Assembly: GCA_001599915.1 (NCBI GenBank)
Contig: BCIG01000003.1
Location: 186,001-250,000, forward strand
Reading direction: 5' to 3'
Length of the DNA stretch: 64,000 bases
Source: Symbiotaphrina buchneri
Lineage: Eukaryota > Ascomycota > Symbiotaphrinales > Symbiotaphrinaceae
The position numbers were made by a program, and so were the translations under genes. Below the pieces are notes generated by a model. That model did not search any database, was not told where the DNA came from, and was given only the letters and a program-made list of their open reading frames with translations. Positions 1 through 10,748 of the stretch are shown here, piece by piece; positions within the stretch are counted from its first letter, which is position 1, and each line of letters opens with the position of its first letter.

Positions 1-1183
1 CGGCATCGCTACCCTAGGGCATCAATACTTCGCCGATTATCAGATGAGGTCCAATGAAGGACTTACATGTGTATAAGGGCGTTCAATTTGCTGCAAAAGA
101 CAGTTCTGTTAATATGCGGCATTTTGGTCATTGGCACAGAGGGGACGCCCACTCAGTCATTCCGTCATATCTTTTCAATGCATCATTTACGAATTTGAGA
201 TGCTCAAACTTGTGTCTGCCTATGACATTGTTTTCTTTCCCAGCCTCACGTGCCTGCTTTGCCTGTTCCCACTTTTCCTTCAACGCACCCTCTTCCAAGG
301 GCCGGAAGCCAGCACACCAGCCCTCGAAGATCACCACTTCAATTTTCTTCTGGCCTGGCCCATTGACTTCCTCCCATGTCGAGGGATCAGTGCGGTCCCC
401 TTGTCCGTTGAACGCAGATTTGTCGTAACTGGGTATCCGGGTTGGGCGATGATGTGCCAACGAGTCGAACAACGATAGGCCCAGGTCTAGATCATGTGTG
501 CTTGGTTCACCACGATGCTGGACGAGGGGATTATCTGGGTGCGCCTTGGCAAGGGCTACTTGCTGCTCGTGTGACAGATATATGTCGTCTATTGATAGGA
601 CGACGGTGGGCAGCGAATAAGGGGGTGACCGGAGAGTTGAGCAGAGCGTAGAGACCTAGAAGATATGAGCGGCCAACCCGTGGGACTGCAAGTAGAGCAA
701 CCAATTGCAATGCAAGCACACGGCAGATATCATTTAGGACATTAGACAGTCCATAGAGAACAAGAAGAGCAAAGCAAGAGAGGGCTATTGACGTCCAGGT
801 AACCTGAAATTATTTCAGGGGCCAAGTAAAAACTTCGAGCTTTTACGGCACAAACACGGCAGAATAAAAATGAACCATAAAGGGCTCTTCTAGACAATGG
901 ACATGTCACAAACAAGATTTCAGAAAGTAAACACAGTGTACAAATCTCAACAGGTCGGGTATCACAACAATTGAAGCCCAACGGGCCTCTCTCCAACATC
1001 AAAAAATTTGCAAAATCGCAACAAACCTACCAAGGTGGTCTTCCCCGCACCCTGGACCCCGTTCAACCCCAGAAAGAAGGGCGGGGGGTCGGGGTCGCCC
1101 TCGTGCTCCTTCCGATGAGCCTCCAGGCGCTCGAGGATGAAAGGGATGCAATGCTCTGACTTGTCGTCGAGTATTCCAGGCAT
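1..1183 (-). CDS. P-loop kinase, glycerate kinase / TDA10-like (partial, runs off left edge)
   Basis: Predicted ATP-dependent small-molecule kinase of the D-glycerate 3-kinase/TDA10 family. Visible exons are 1183-1031, 655-153, 90-67 and 13-1, joined by frame-consistent GT-AG introns. Exon 1 encodes a short N-terminal segment ending in the Walker A motif GVQGAGKTTL. Exon 2 begins VSTLCSTL and carries SIDDIYL and HPDNPLVQHRG, then IPSYDKS, all typical of this kinase family. The small exon 90-67 restores the family stretch after YDGMT. I chose the ATG at 1183 because upstream in-frame sequence is low-complexity serine codons. The donor after 153 (gtgggc) is weak. The 3' part lies outside the window. 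Family assignment is firm; the true substrate is not known from sequence. Confidence 0.8.
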
Positions 1184-2040
1184 TTTTTCGGTGCTGCCGC
1201 TGCTGCTGCTGCTGCTTGCTTCTCTTTGGTCGGTGCAATGGCTGCCGAATGGAGAAGCGTGGTGGGGTGCATATATGCAGAGCGCGGTGGTTTTTAGTTT
1301 AGCCGGATGGTTTAACCGGGACCCTTGGTTGATCAACCGCTAATCGATCGATAAGCCCGCCTACCTTACCTTGAACGACACCTACAACCTTTTGATTATG
1401 TTCGATGCCTGAAGATCGATCGACGAAAAAGATCAAGTGAGATATGTCGATACGATCGAGAATGAGCAACATGACTGCGATTGATCAATACAATAGACAT
1501 TGATCAATTACATGATGCTTGATCAGTTTGATCGATGCGGTGCGATGCAGATTGATTGATGTTTATGAATCATGGTCGATGAAGCTTGATCAATATCAAG
1601 ATCTTTGGCTGTCAGTGAATCTGGGAACAGGGCATTCAACAAAGGTCAGGGAGTGAACGACAGAATCTGCGGGATCATATATTCCGGCATTCCTGAACCC
1701 CTCTGTCCACCGGGCGCTTGCTTGACGCTACTCACGCTTCTCATCTCTATCAAAAGTTATTTGGTGTTTCCTGCTTTCCTATTCTCCGAGTTGATGGCAT
1801 GAGTCTTGACATTATCATTTTCTCCCGCTTGCAATTGCAATCGACTGATATCGTCTACACCCTAACCCCAGTATCTGACTCCGACGATGCCCTTAGTCTC
1901 CACTTCTCCTTGTTCCAATTGCAGTCGCTCCACTGCTTTCAACCTGTCTTTCCTAATAGTTCCTCATTGAAGGCATGTCACGTCTCCAACAAGCAAAAGG
2001 CTTCGTCCCCCGCGGCAACCGCTCTCCACACCACCGTCGC
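1184..2040. other. Spacer between kinase and transporter genes; GATC-rich block
   Basis: No gene recognised. The left part holds a short CTG-repeat stretch (around 1198-1217). From about 1330 to 1602 the sequence is strongly enriched in TGATCA/CGATCG-type words (see the repeat entry). The right part would serve as the 3' region of the sugar transporter gene, and open frames there are short and unconvincing. Confidence 0.5.
1330..1602. repeat. GATC-dense low-complexity block
   Basis: By eye, the tetramer GATC occurs twelve times in about 270 bases, mostly in the contexts TTGATCAAT and CGATCGA, against about one expected by chance. The units are not in strict tandem and spacing varies, so this is an irregular short-word repeat rather than a satellite. 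It lies in the promoter region of the leftward kinase gene. Confidence 0.6.
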
Positions 2041-4003
2041 CTACGATATTGTACCAGCTGCACGTTCTTCGACCGGCGCAGAGCCTTCCACATGGGCGAT
2101 GCTTGTCTTGTGCTGCACTTCCTGAAGCTTTTGCTCGAGATCATGAGGAGAGTAGTCGACATTCGCACGTGTACCTATGAACCAAGGAGCATGCGTGAAA
2201 AGGTAATTCATCTCCTCAAGAGGCAGTCTGGCAGTCTCAGGAAGGAACGCCCAGAAGAAGATGGCGTTCGTGAAATTGCAGATCTGCTGGATTCAGCCTG
2301 GCGCCCTCAACCCACTTTCAAGAAGACCACTCACGATGAATAGGTAATAGTATCGATAACCAACGTTGTCCATGGCAATGGGCGTCACTTGCCCTATCAT
2401 GGTGTTGAACGCAAAGCTCGTCATGGTTGCAATGGACACACCCTTCGACCGCGTACGAGTGTCAAACACTTCGGCTGGTATTATCCACGCTGGTGGACTG
2501 TCAGAAACGTCATGACATAGAGTGAGAGGACAACTAACAGAGAGGGCCGCACGTAGCGGAGAAGCTGAAATTGTATACCCATGTCATGATGATGAAGCCC
2601 CAGTGAGCGCCAGTCGAATTCTTGAAGCGATCAGTACTGTCGTCACAACTGTGGTGCATGATGGACTCACCGCCGTCGGAGGGAACAGCGCAAGCAAGAT
2701 ACAAGCAACAATGAATGTTATGCTATTAAAGCAGTTCCCGAGTATCAGCGGCCGTCTACGCCCGGTTACGTCCACCGCCATAATGCAGCAGAACTGGGCG
2801 ATCAAAGCGATGACTGAATTGATGGCCTGGTATTTCAAGGTGTCTTCACCATCAATACCAATCTGGGCCTTGGCAAGGTCAGTAAAGATGGGCAATCGAA
2901 ACCCGGAAATGCGGAGATGACGTACAAAGATCGTTACAGAATAGTACTGTATCGCTGACACTCCAGTCATCTGGACAGAGGCTTGCAGAGCGGTGGTGAG
3001 GAATACCCGACGGAAACTAGGGGCACTCCTGAACAGCTCTACATAGGACTTTGCCTCGTGTTCATGTTCATAGGTGATGCTCTCCTGTATCTGTTCGAAT
3101 TCGGCCTTGACCCAGGTATCATCAACGTTACCATGTGCGTGGAGACGACCCAGAGTTGCGAGTCCTTTCTCGGTGTGGCCATGATCAATAAGCCATCTAG
3201 GGGATTCAGGGAACAAGAGGATGAGAGCAGCCAGAATACCGGCGGGTACTATCTGCAGTCCCAGAGAGACGCGCCACTGACGAGAGTCATTTGGAGCGAA
3301 ACCGATATATGTTCCATAACTGATCCAACTGGCACAAAGGGCGCCCACACCGAGCATGAACTGCTGCAAGGCAGTTATGCGTCCACGGATGCTAGGATGA
3401 GCAAGTTCTGCTTGGTAAAGAGGGATAATCATGGTCAGGACGCCAACACTGCAAGGCTTCAGCTTAGTCGCAGCTGCCAGATGAAGGACAATTCTTGCTT
3501 ACCCGAGCCCAGCGACGAATCGGCCGCCATAGAGATATCCGAGGTTCTGGGCTGCTGTCTGGATAGCGCCTCCGAGGCAGAATATTAACGCACCCGCCAG
3601 GATCGTTTTCCGTCGTCCAAAGAAGTCGCCCGCTGGACCACCAATAAAAGCACCAAAGAATGCACCCCCGGTGAAAAGGGACACGACGGCACCCCTACAG
3701 CATGTCAATAGGGGATTTGAAATTATCCATGGAAGAAGCCACTGACTGCTCATTCGCTGTAGGGTTAAACTTGGATAGAAACGATTGAGAGGCGACCTGG
3801 ACGTGCGGATCAGCTCATACCCAGTACTGGGGCACTTGGGAATTTTTTTACCACTTCAGCGATGACACCAAGATCATAGCCGTAAAGGAAAGAACCAAAT
3901 GATGCAAAGACACCAACCAGAAACTATATCGATGTTAAACCGGGCTTTGGACTTCCGCCTCTTTGGAGTGCCCTACCTGGTACCACTTGGGAGGAAGCGC
4001 CAT
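2041..4003 (-). CDS. MFS sugar transporter (hexose/quinate-type family)
   Basis: Plasma-membrane sugar:proton symporter of the major facilitator superfamily, 532 residues. Eight exons: 4003-3977, 3923-3852, 3796-3747, 3694-3503, 3448-2671, 2620-2539, 2489-2335, 2283-2041. All junctions keep frame and use GT-AG. The start MALPPKWYQFLVGVFASFGSFLYGYD is split by the first intron and matches the usual N-terminus. Family signatures seen are GDFFGRRK, GRF, PESPRWL at the end of the first half, DVTGRRRPL in the second half, and PETARLPLEEM near the C-terminus; the segment GPLSWIIPAEVF joins exons 6 and 7. No signal peptide, as expected. It is divergent from the GH51 arabinofuranosidase across 1.2 kb, suggesting a role in uptake of plant-cell-wall sugars. 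Substrate cannot be read from sequence. Confidence 0.9.
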
Positions 4004-5186
4004 GACTATTGCACTATGGGAAACTCTTCTGATGAGGGCAGTGATGAAGGACACCCAGTGCTTAATTTCAGCAGTCAAGCAGGGGCTGGCTGGTTATATT
4101 TTCGGAGACCTAAGTACAAGAAGCCGAAGCCCTGGAGCTATATACTCCAACCCATCCCCTGCCATATTTCCCGTCCTAGATTGCCGCAACCCCACGTCCG
4201 GGGGTTGATCCTCGCCGTTTCTAGATATGGAAGGTGAAGGTGGTTTGGTATTTGTGTATACTCTTAGACGTCAGCTCTACCAGACTCTCCCTATCTCTTG
4301 TCTCCACGGCGAGCTGGAGTGGCACGGGGCAGTATTGCGGAGAAGCGTTAGTGGCCGGTCCGTGGCGCTGGTCATGGGCCATCTCTTCCCACTACCGGTA
4401 CGACGAAAATGACCGACCCATGCCAGCCATGCCACCCTTGTCTGCTATTTACCCGAAATATGCCTTTTTCGGTGACTGGTAGGAAATTCGGGGCGGATTG
4501 GCTTTCGACCTGTATGTTCCAAAAGCATGGGAATCACATGGCTGACTCCCTTCAAAGCTCCCCGGTGCGGCCCCTTTTTCCCCAGGGGGATTCTCCGCGC
4601 AGGGCCATTTCCCCACGCTAATTATCCCGACGACAAAAGTTACGCAGCTTCAAGAACCCAGGAACGAGCTGGACCATAGCTTTTGCTTTCCGCTCTCCGC
4701 TCTCCGGCCTTCTTCCTCATTCTAGTCAAGTGCCACTACCGTCATATGGGCGATTGCTGTGGATGGCCCAAGCTTCCAGAACAATAATATCCGCGATGAC
4801 GATAAGAATTTAACCGACATGGGGTTCTTTGAAGCTTGATTGACCTGCGACAGAAGCTCAGCCTAGCCGCCGGATGGTCAACGAGGGAAAAGCACCGACG
4901 TGCCGGTGTGGATTGAGCTTCGGGGAATTCAAATCTTTTCTATTCCGGCATTTACGTGCAATTTTGGAGCAAATTGCGGTCACTGTGAAGCTCCAGAGTC
5001 GTGGGCGGTGGGTCCCAGAACCGGGGGTTGACGCGGGGTACGAAGCTCGACATGGGTCTGCTCGTACGACGAGTATGACATACACTGGCCTTACCTACAC
5101 CAAGTACGAATATACTTTGTATACGCTCACATTGTGCATTTGATTTTGCAAGTTTATTGTGAGAAATATCATAATTGTGCGAGAGA
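4004..5186. promoter_or_regulatory. Divergent promoter region of sugar transporter and GH51 gene
   Basis: 1.2 kb without a credible gene between two genes transcribed outward. Two SYGGRG-type candidate CreA sites lie close together (CTGGAG 4314-4319, GCGGAG 4337-4342), and CCCC/GGGG-rich stretches follow near 4560-4615. Carbon-catabolite control is an inference from these short motifs and from the neighbouring functions. Such motifs also occur by chance. Confidence 0.45.
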
Positions 5187-7105
5187 ATGACAACCTTCAC
5201 CCGTATCTCCGACGAGGAGGTCCCCTCCATCACCATCAACCCCGCCCATCGAGTATCCAAAATAAATGATAACATCTATGGCGGATTCTGCGAGTAGAGC
5301 CTCCTGCACCCCCATGCATTCATGCCCAAAGACAGATCTCTAATTAAATTGTTTCCCAGGCACATCGGGCGCTGCATCTACGGAGGCATCTACGATCTCG
5401 GCAATAAGCTGTCCGACGACAATGGCTTCCGGAAAGATGTCCTCGAGGCCCTGCGGGAGCTGAACGTCCCCGTCATCCGCTACCCGGGAGGTAATTTCGT
5501 TGCAACGTACCATTGGCAAGATGTCGTGGGGCCCAAGGACAAGCGGCCGAAAAGGTAATGCTGAGCTGGAGCATGCACCTGCTATGTAAACACAGGCTGA
5601 TCTGGATATAAGACCTGAACTGGCTTGGTTGAGGATTGAGAGCAACCAGTTTGGTACAGACGAGTTTATGCGCTGGTGCGAGGAACTGGGCACAGAGCCG
5701 TATTTGGCTCTGAATATGGGAACTGGTAATATACCCGCCTTCTCACATGTGAATTGGACAGACAGACTGACAAGCTATTGTAGGCACCCTGGACGAAGGT
5801 TAGAATGACATCCCTTTCGCTTTCGCGACACGTGAGTTAGTTGCAGCTGAAACGCTCTGCCTTTATAGCTCTGGCATGGGTGGAATACTGCAATTCTAGT
5901 AAAGATACTTACTACGCAAACCTTCGGAGAAAGCATGGCCGCGAAGAACCCTACAATGTGCGTGGGGCTGGACTTCTTTCCGATGTTTCAACGCTCTAAC
6001 GTATTGTCTAGGTCAAGTATTGGGCACTGGGAAACGAAGTATGGGGCCCCTGGCAGGTTGAGCAGATGACAAAAGAAGACTATGCGAAGAAAGCATATCA
6101 ATGGGCCAAAGGTACTAATCTTAGGCCATCAGTGATTTTTTACTAATATGTATCCGCCCTCCAGCGTTGAAGCTCCTCGATCCAAGCATAGAACTGATTC
6201 TGTGCGGTGAAACCGGACTTTCCAGCTGGGACCATTACGTCCTGAAAAACTGCCTGCCTCTTAATGACCATGCCCTTTCAAAAGACCCGGAAGGCGCTCA
6301 GAAGCTAGAAGACGGAGCTCCCAAGCTGCGAAACACACTCATCTCGATGCATAGTATACACATCTACACAACCTCCAACGACCATCTGCCAAATGTGACC
6401 GCCCCGCTATCGGCAGAACGGGCAATCCAGATCACAGCCGGGCTCATTGATTTAGCATTGATAGAGAACGGCATCGGTCCTGAATTCAAGAAACCTACAA
6501 TCTGCTTTGATGAGTGGAATGTCTGGGACCCCGTTCGAGCCCCTGGCGAGACCGGCGCGGAAGAACTCTACACGCTCAGTGATGCCCTGGCCGTCAGCGT
6601 CTGGCTTAACGTCTTCGTGCGGCAGAGTAAGTATATTGGCATGGCGAACATTGCACAGAGCGTCAATGTCATTAGTCCTTTGATGACACACAAGGATGGC
6701 ATCATCAAACAGACGACTTGGTGGCCGCTGTTGTTGTACAGCAAGTATATGCGGGGTTGGACGGTCGCCGTGAACACCATCTGTGGCGCATACGATGGTC
6801 CTACACAGCCGCCGTGGATCCGTGGCACCCTCGACACGCCCTGGCTAGATGTGAGTGCCACAGTCAATGAGGAGGGATGGGTCAGCTTGGCGGTGGTGAA
6901 CCTCAGTGAGGACAAGGATTGGGAAGTCGATCTAAAAGGGGTAAACGGAGGCGAGGTCAAGACCTACTTAGTGACAGGGAAGAACGTGAAGGTAGTGAAT
7001 GATCAGAAGAAGCAAGAAGTAGGTATCAAGGAAGGAAGCTGGGACGGGAAAGGAAAGTATAAATTTCCCAAGCACTCAACGACGATTCTGCGCTGGAAGC
7101 AATAA
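5187..7105 (+). CDS. Intracellular alpha-L-arabinofuranosidase, glycoside hydrolase family 51
   Basis: Hydrolyses terminal alpha-L-arabinofuranosyl residues from arabino-oligosaccharides. Seven exons: 5187-5293, 5360-5554, 5613-5725, 5784-5798 (15 nt), 5869-5957, 6012-6111, 6165-7105; 519 residues. It starts MTTFTRISDEE with no signal peptide, so the enzyme should be cytosolic. GH51 landmarks are YGGF near residue 30, GRCIYGGIYD, RYPGGNFV, the acid/base glutamate in GNEVWGPW (about residue 180), and the nucleophile glutamate in CFDEWNVW (about residue 320). A C-terminal beta-domain follows. The length fits the compact, bacterial-like GH51 branch. The divergent sugar transporter next door suggests import of substrate or product. 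Confidence 0.93.
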
Positions 7106-7484
7106 AATTGGTGCGAGTGGAGGAGAATGCATTGAGAAAAATTACATCAAGAAAAAAGCATCCGATGAGCACGTTATAGAGTTTCAACACTTCGATATCT
7201 TTTAGCATAATCTGGCCAGATATCAGAAAAGGGATAATTATCTACTCGGAAAGAATATAGGACAGCGTATGAATGAGTGCGGAGTCCTCTAGAGAGTAAT
7301 GACTGGCCGAGCGTCGCTCTATCAGTGCTCGGTTGACGCGAGTGACGCGCTCGCTTGCGGAATTTCCCTCTCCGTCGCGTCCGCTGGTCAATTTGAGAAC
7401 GCGGTTCTCTCCATAGCAACCACTCGTCCTGCACAAACTCACTGAGTGTTCTTGCAACGAATTATCCCGGACTCATCAGCTGGG
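7106..7484. other. Spacer before thymidylate synthase
   Basis: 379 bases that must hold the 3' end of the GH51 gene and the promoter of the thymidylate synthase gene. No further gene or clear motif was seen. Confidence 0.4.
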
Positions 7485-8585
7485 ATGTCGCCTTCAGCTC
7501 TGCCTGTCGAGCCAACTGTGGCCTCGACTGAGATCCCTCTGAAGACAGCAAAATTGGCTCCAATGCGCCCGACTGCGGACCATGAGGAATATCAGTATCT
7601 GAACCTGATACGGTATATTCTCGAAAATGGCGAGCATCGACCAGACAGGTATTCTTAAGCCCTGCGAAGCGTCTCTGGAACCATTAATGTGGCTAATCTG
7701 ATTCACAGAACGGGAACTGGAACATATTCCGTCTTCGCCCCTCAACCTCTTCGCTTTTCCCTGTCTCAACCCTCAGATGATCCTTCTCAACCGCCCATCC
7801 CAATACTCCCTCTCCTCACCACCAAGCGCGTCTTTCTCCGAGCCGTGATAGCCGAGCTTCTCTGGTTCGTTGCGGGTAGCACATCCTCTCTCCCGCTGTC
7901 GGCCCAGGGCATCAAGATCTGGGACGGAAATGGAAGCCGGGAGTTCCTTGACAATGTTGGTCTGTCACACCGAGAGGTCGGCGACTTGGGCCCTGTCTAC
8001 GGCTTTCAGTGGCGCCATTTTGGCGCCGAGTACATAGATGCGCATGCAGACTATACAGGTCAAGGAGTGGATCAGTTGGCGGAAGTGATCGACAAGCTTA
8101 AGAATAAGCCATACGATCGGCGTATCATCTTGAGCGCCTGGAATCCAGCCGACTTGAAGAAGATGGCGCTGCCGCCTTGCCACATGTTTGCTCAATTTTA
8201 TGTTTCCTTCCCGAGATCTGGCAACGCTGGGTTGAGAGAAGATGGAAAACCCCGAGGGACGCTGCACTGCCAGCTTTATCAGCGGTCGTGCGACATGGGC
8301 CTGGGAGTTCCCTTCAACATCGCATCTTATGCGCTTTTGACGCATATGCTAGCACATGTCTGCGACCTGGTGCCTGGCACCTTTACGCATACCATGGGTG
8401 ACGCTCATGTATATCTGGATCATGTGGATGCATTAAAGGTGCAGCTGGAGAGGGAGCCGCGGAGCTTCCCTACATTGGACATTGCACGGGAGAAGGGAGG
8501 CAGCATTGATGGATGGAAGGTCGAGGAGTTTAAAATCAACGGATATGAGCCGCACAAGGGAATCGCTATGAAGATGTCGGTTTAG
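7485..8585 (+). CDS. Thymidylate synthase (ThyA type)
   Basis: Converts dUMP plus methylene-tetrahydrofolate to dTMP, the only de novo source of thymidylate. Two exons, 7485-7648 and 7709-8585, 346 residues. I start at the ATG giving [10 protein letters not shown], since no ATG lies further upstream in frame. Core motifs are all present: [25 protein letters not shown] across the intron, the catalytic cysteine in [12 protein letters not shown], and the dUMP-binding block [27 protein letters not shown] and IAMKMSV close the protein as usual. A proline-rich insert (about residues 85-95) is typical of fungal enzymes. Confidence 0.97.
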
Positions 8586-9036
8586 GAATCTCTAGAGCAT
8601 GTTGCGAGGAATGATGCGCATTTCGGCGTTGGCGTAGCATGGAAACGGGTCAGACTTGAATTGATATTGGAATGGATTATATACATGTCAGCGGCACTGA
8701 GGATGACCCCGACATGGTGCAGAAGTCAAGGCCATGAAACATGGCCGCTAAGTACTTTCAAGTTATTGATCTTGGAATGCTGACAATCCTCGTCGAGTGG
8801 AGATTGCATCGACTTGGAAATACTTGATTCCGTTGGGCAGAGAGTTCATGCCCTTTACGAGAATATTGTGAGAATGGGCAGGACAAGTATCTTTTAGTTC
8901 CCGTGAGGCATCCTATATGTACAGTCGTTGCACAACAGACGGATTCATGCAGTAAATGCATCGCCCTTCCCTAGTTCCGCCGTGCCGCAACATGGGGCAC
9001 CGAACTCAACCCAACCTCACAGCCATATTGCCCGCT
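8586..9036. other. Convergent 3' spacer
   Basis: 451 bases between the converging thymidylate synthase and ATP synthase subunit k genes. It should contain both 3' untranslated regions. No gene seen. Confidence 0.4.
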
Positions 9037-9442
9037 TCAATGTCCCGCCGCCGGTTTACCCTCTGCTTCTTTGAGGAATTCTCTAAAGTGAACAAGTGAT
9101 CAGCACACAATCCGCTAGATTGACAAGTGCGTTTGTGTCTCGTTGTCTATGATCATGTGCCTGGTTTCAACGTACTGTATGAAGTTCTCCTCGTCCTTGC
9201 TGGCAGCATTGATCGGAGGGGTCTGCGTAGGTGCCTTCTTGCCACCAAATGCCGCGAAAGTGCCCGTGAAGATAGTGGCTAGGGTAACAATTGCCAACTA
9301 GACCGAGTCAGCTTATTGATTCTATCGACATTCTAGACAACAAGGAGAAGCGAAGCCCAGCCAATTGCGGATAGACCGGCAGGACGGAACGTACTGTGTG
9401 AGAGCCAATTTGCCGGCCGGCAATGTTGTAGTATTGAACCAT
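9037..9442 (-). CDS. Mitochondrial F1F0-ATP synthase subunit k (Atp19-like)
   Basis: Small subunit associated with the dimeric ATP synthase in the mitochondrial inner membrane. Three exons: 9442-9395, 9297-9176 and 9082-9037, 71 residues. The protein begins MVQYYNIAGRQIGSHT, continues with a hydrophobic membrane segment (LAIVTLATIFTGTFAAFGG), a TPPINAASKDEENFIQ block, and ends EFLKEAEGKPAAGH. Its length and the PPIN..SKDEE.FI motif match fungal Atp19 proteins. Two introns split this tiny gene, so it is easily missed by open-frame scans. It is divergent from another mitochondrial gene 343 bases away. Confidence 0.88.
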
Positions 9443-9784
9443 CTTGCAGGAAGGAAATATCTGGAGGCTTGTAGGTGGCGAGATGAAGGACCAATGCGGT
9501 GATGAAGGACGATGTCAAACTTGCTCCACGGTTCCTCGCAGCTTGAAGTTGCGATGCCTTCAAGCTTACTAAGCCACAGCTAGACTTGAACGGTAGCCCA
9601 GAGACAGCACATGCGCAGCGGCTTCCCCACAGGAGCTTGGCGAAGCCGTCATTATTGCTTTAGGTAGCAGCGCAGGTGTGGTCCGAAGTTACCGTGAATA
9701 ATATTGTACTACTTGCACATTGCGCTGAACACTCGTGTGCGAAGCATTGGTGTTTTGCCCTACAGCATCCATTTTCATATCAAG
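9443..9784. promoter_or_regulatory. Divergent promoter of two mitochondrial genes
   Basis: 342 bases separate the start codons of the ATP synthase subunit k gene (leftward) and the MTP18-like gene (rightward), so they share a compact bidirectional promoter. No specific factor site was identified. Confidence 0.55.
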
Positions 9785-10748
9785 ATGGCAGAGAAGGATC
9801 CTAAGGATAATTTGACAGGTGCCCGAAAGGGGCCACCGCCAGATCTCAGCAAGCCTCCGCCGCGGGAGAAGCTCCCGGAAGATCTTCAAAAGCTGCTGGA
9901 TAGGCAGGATTCCTGGTATGGGCAGATCTACGAGGGGACGTAAGTTGTTGCGCATGGTCTCCTGCTACTATCTCCACTGACACGCCCTCTCTCCTATAGA
10001 GCCGGAGAGTCAACCGATTCCAACGTCCGCTATGCTGCTTATGCCAGCCGTATTCGTACGATCCTCCTCAGCGCACATCGTTATGTGGCATACACCTCGG
10101 ACATAGGCGAATCATTCCGCCCGATCGCCCATCCATATCTGGTCAAAGGAGCATATGCCGTCTCCTGGATGTACCTGGGCGGTGACGTAGCCTACGAAGG
10201 CTACAAGGCATATATCCGGAACCAGCAGGTGCTGCATCCTGATGAGCACAAGGATATGTCTATGAAAATACAATCCGAAGTCAAGCCCTTGGGTCCTGGA
10301 CTGCAGCCTCCCCATACCGCGCCCGGAGGGACCGTGCCCGCCTTGGAGGATTATCGGACCGTGATGGCGCAGAGAGCAGTATTCCAGAGCATTGCTAGCA
10401 TGGGTCTACCGGCATTTACCATCCATTCGATCGTGAGATACTCCGGACGTGCTATGAAAAACGTGAAGAACCCGAAGATCCGGACCTGGGGCCCTATTGG
10501 GGTAAGTCGTCGCCCCTCACCCGATGTACTTCAAATGTGCTGACCCACGGCAGCTTGGCTTGGCTGCGGTTCCTTTCCTCCCGATCATGTTTGACAAACC
10601 AGTAGAGGAGGCGGTGGAGTGGACTTTCCATAAGGCCTTCGAGACTTTCGGTGGACCTGGAGCCACCGGCCACACTCCTCCCACAGAACGGCATGCGCAA
10701 CGCCAGAAAGATTTGAAAGAAACCGTCAGCTTAGACAAGGAGTTGTAG
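9785..10748 (+). CDS. MTP18/MTFP1-like mitochondrial fission process protein
   Basis: Predicted inner-mitochondrial-membrane protein linked to mitochondrial fission and inner-membrane integrity. Exons 9785-9939, 10000-10501 and 10554-10748, 283 residues. The start MAEKDPKDNLTG lies at the first ATG that avoids an unlikely leader. Exon 2 opens AGESTDSNVRYAAYASRIRT and includes YTSDIGESFRP, HPYLVKGAYAVSWMYLGGDVAYEGYK and RAVFQSIASMGLPAFTIHSIVRY, all characteristic of the family. Exon 3 has LGLAAVPFLPIMFDKPVEEAVEWTF. Two to three hydrophobic segments are visible. Fungal members are longer than the animal 18-kDa protein, with a proline-rich N-terminal region as here. Confidence 0.88.

Noticed and set aside
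2983-3588. 201-codon plus-strand open frame
   Set aside because: Lies antisense to the well-supported sugar transporter and has no recognisable domain.
9704-9784. N-terminal extension of the MTP18-like protein upstream of 9785
   Set aside because: The upstream in-frame residues do not look conserved and would begin at a non-ATG codon; the ATG at 9785 fits the family start.
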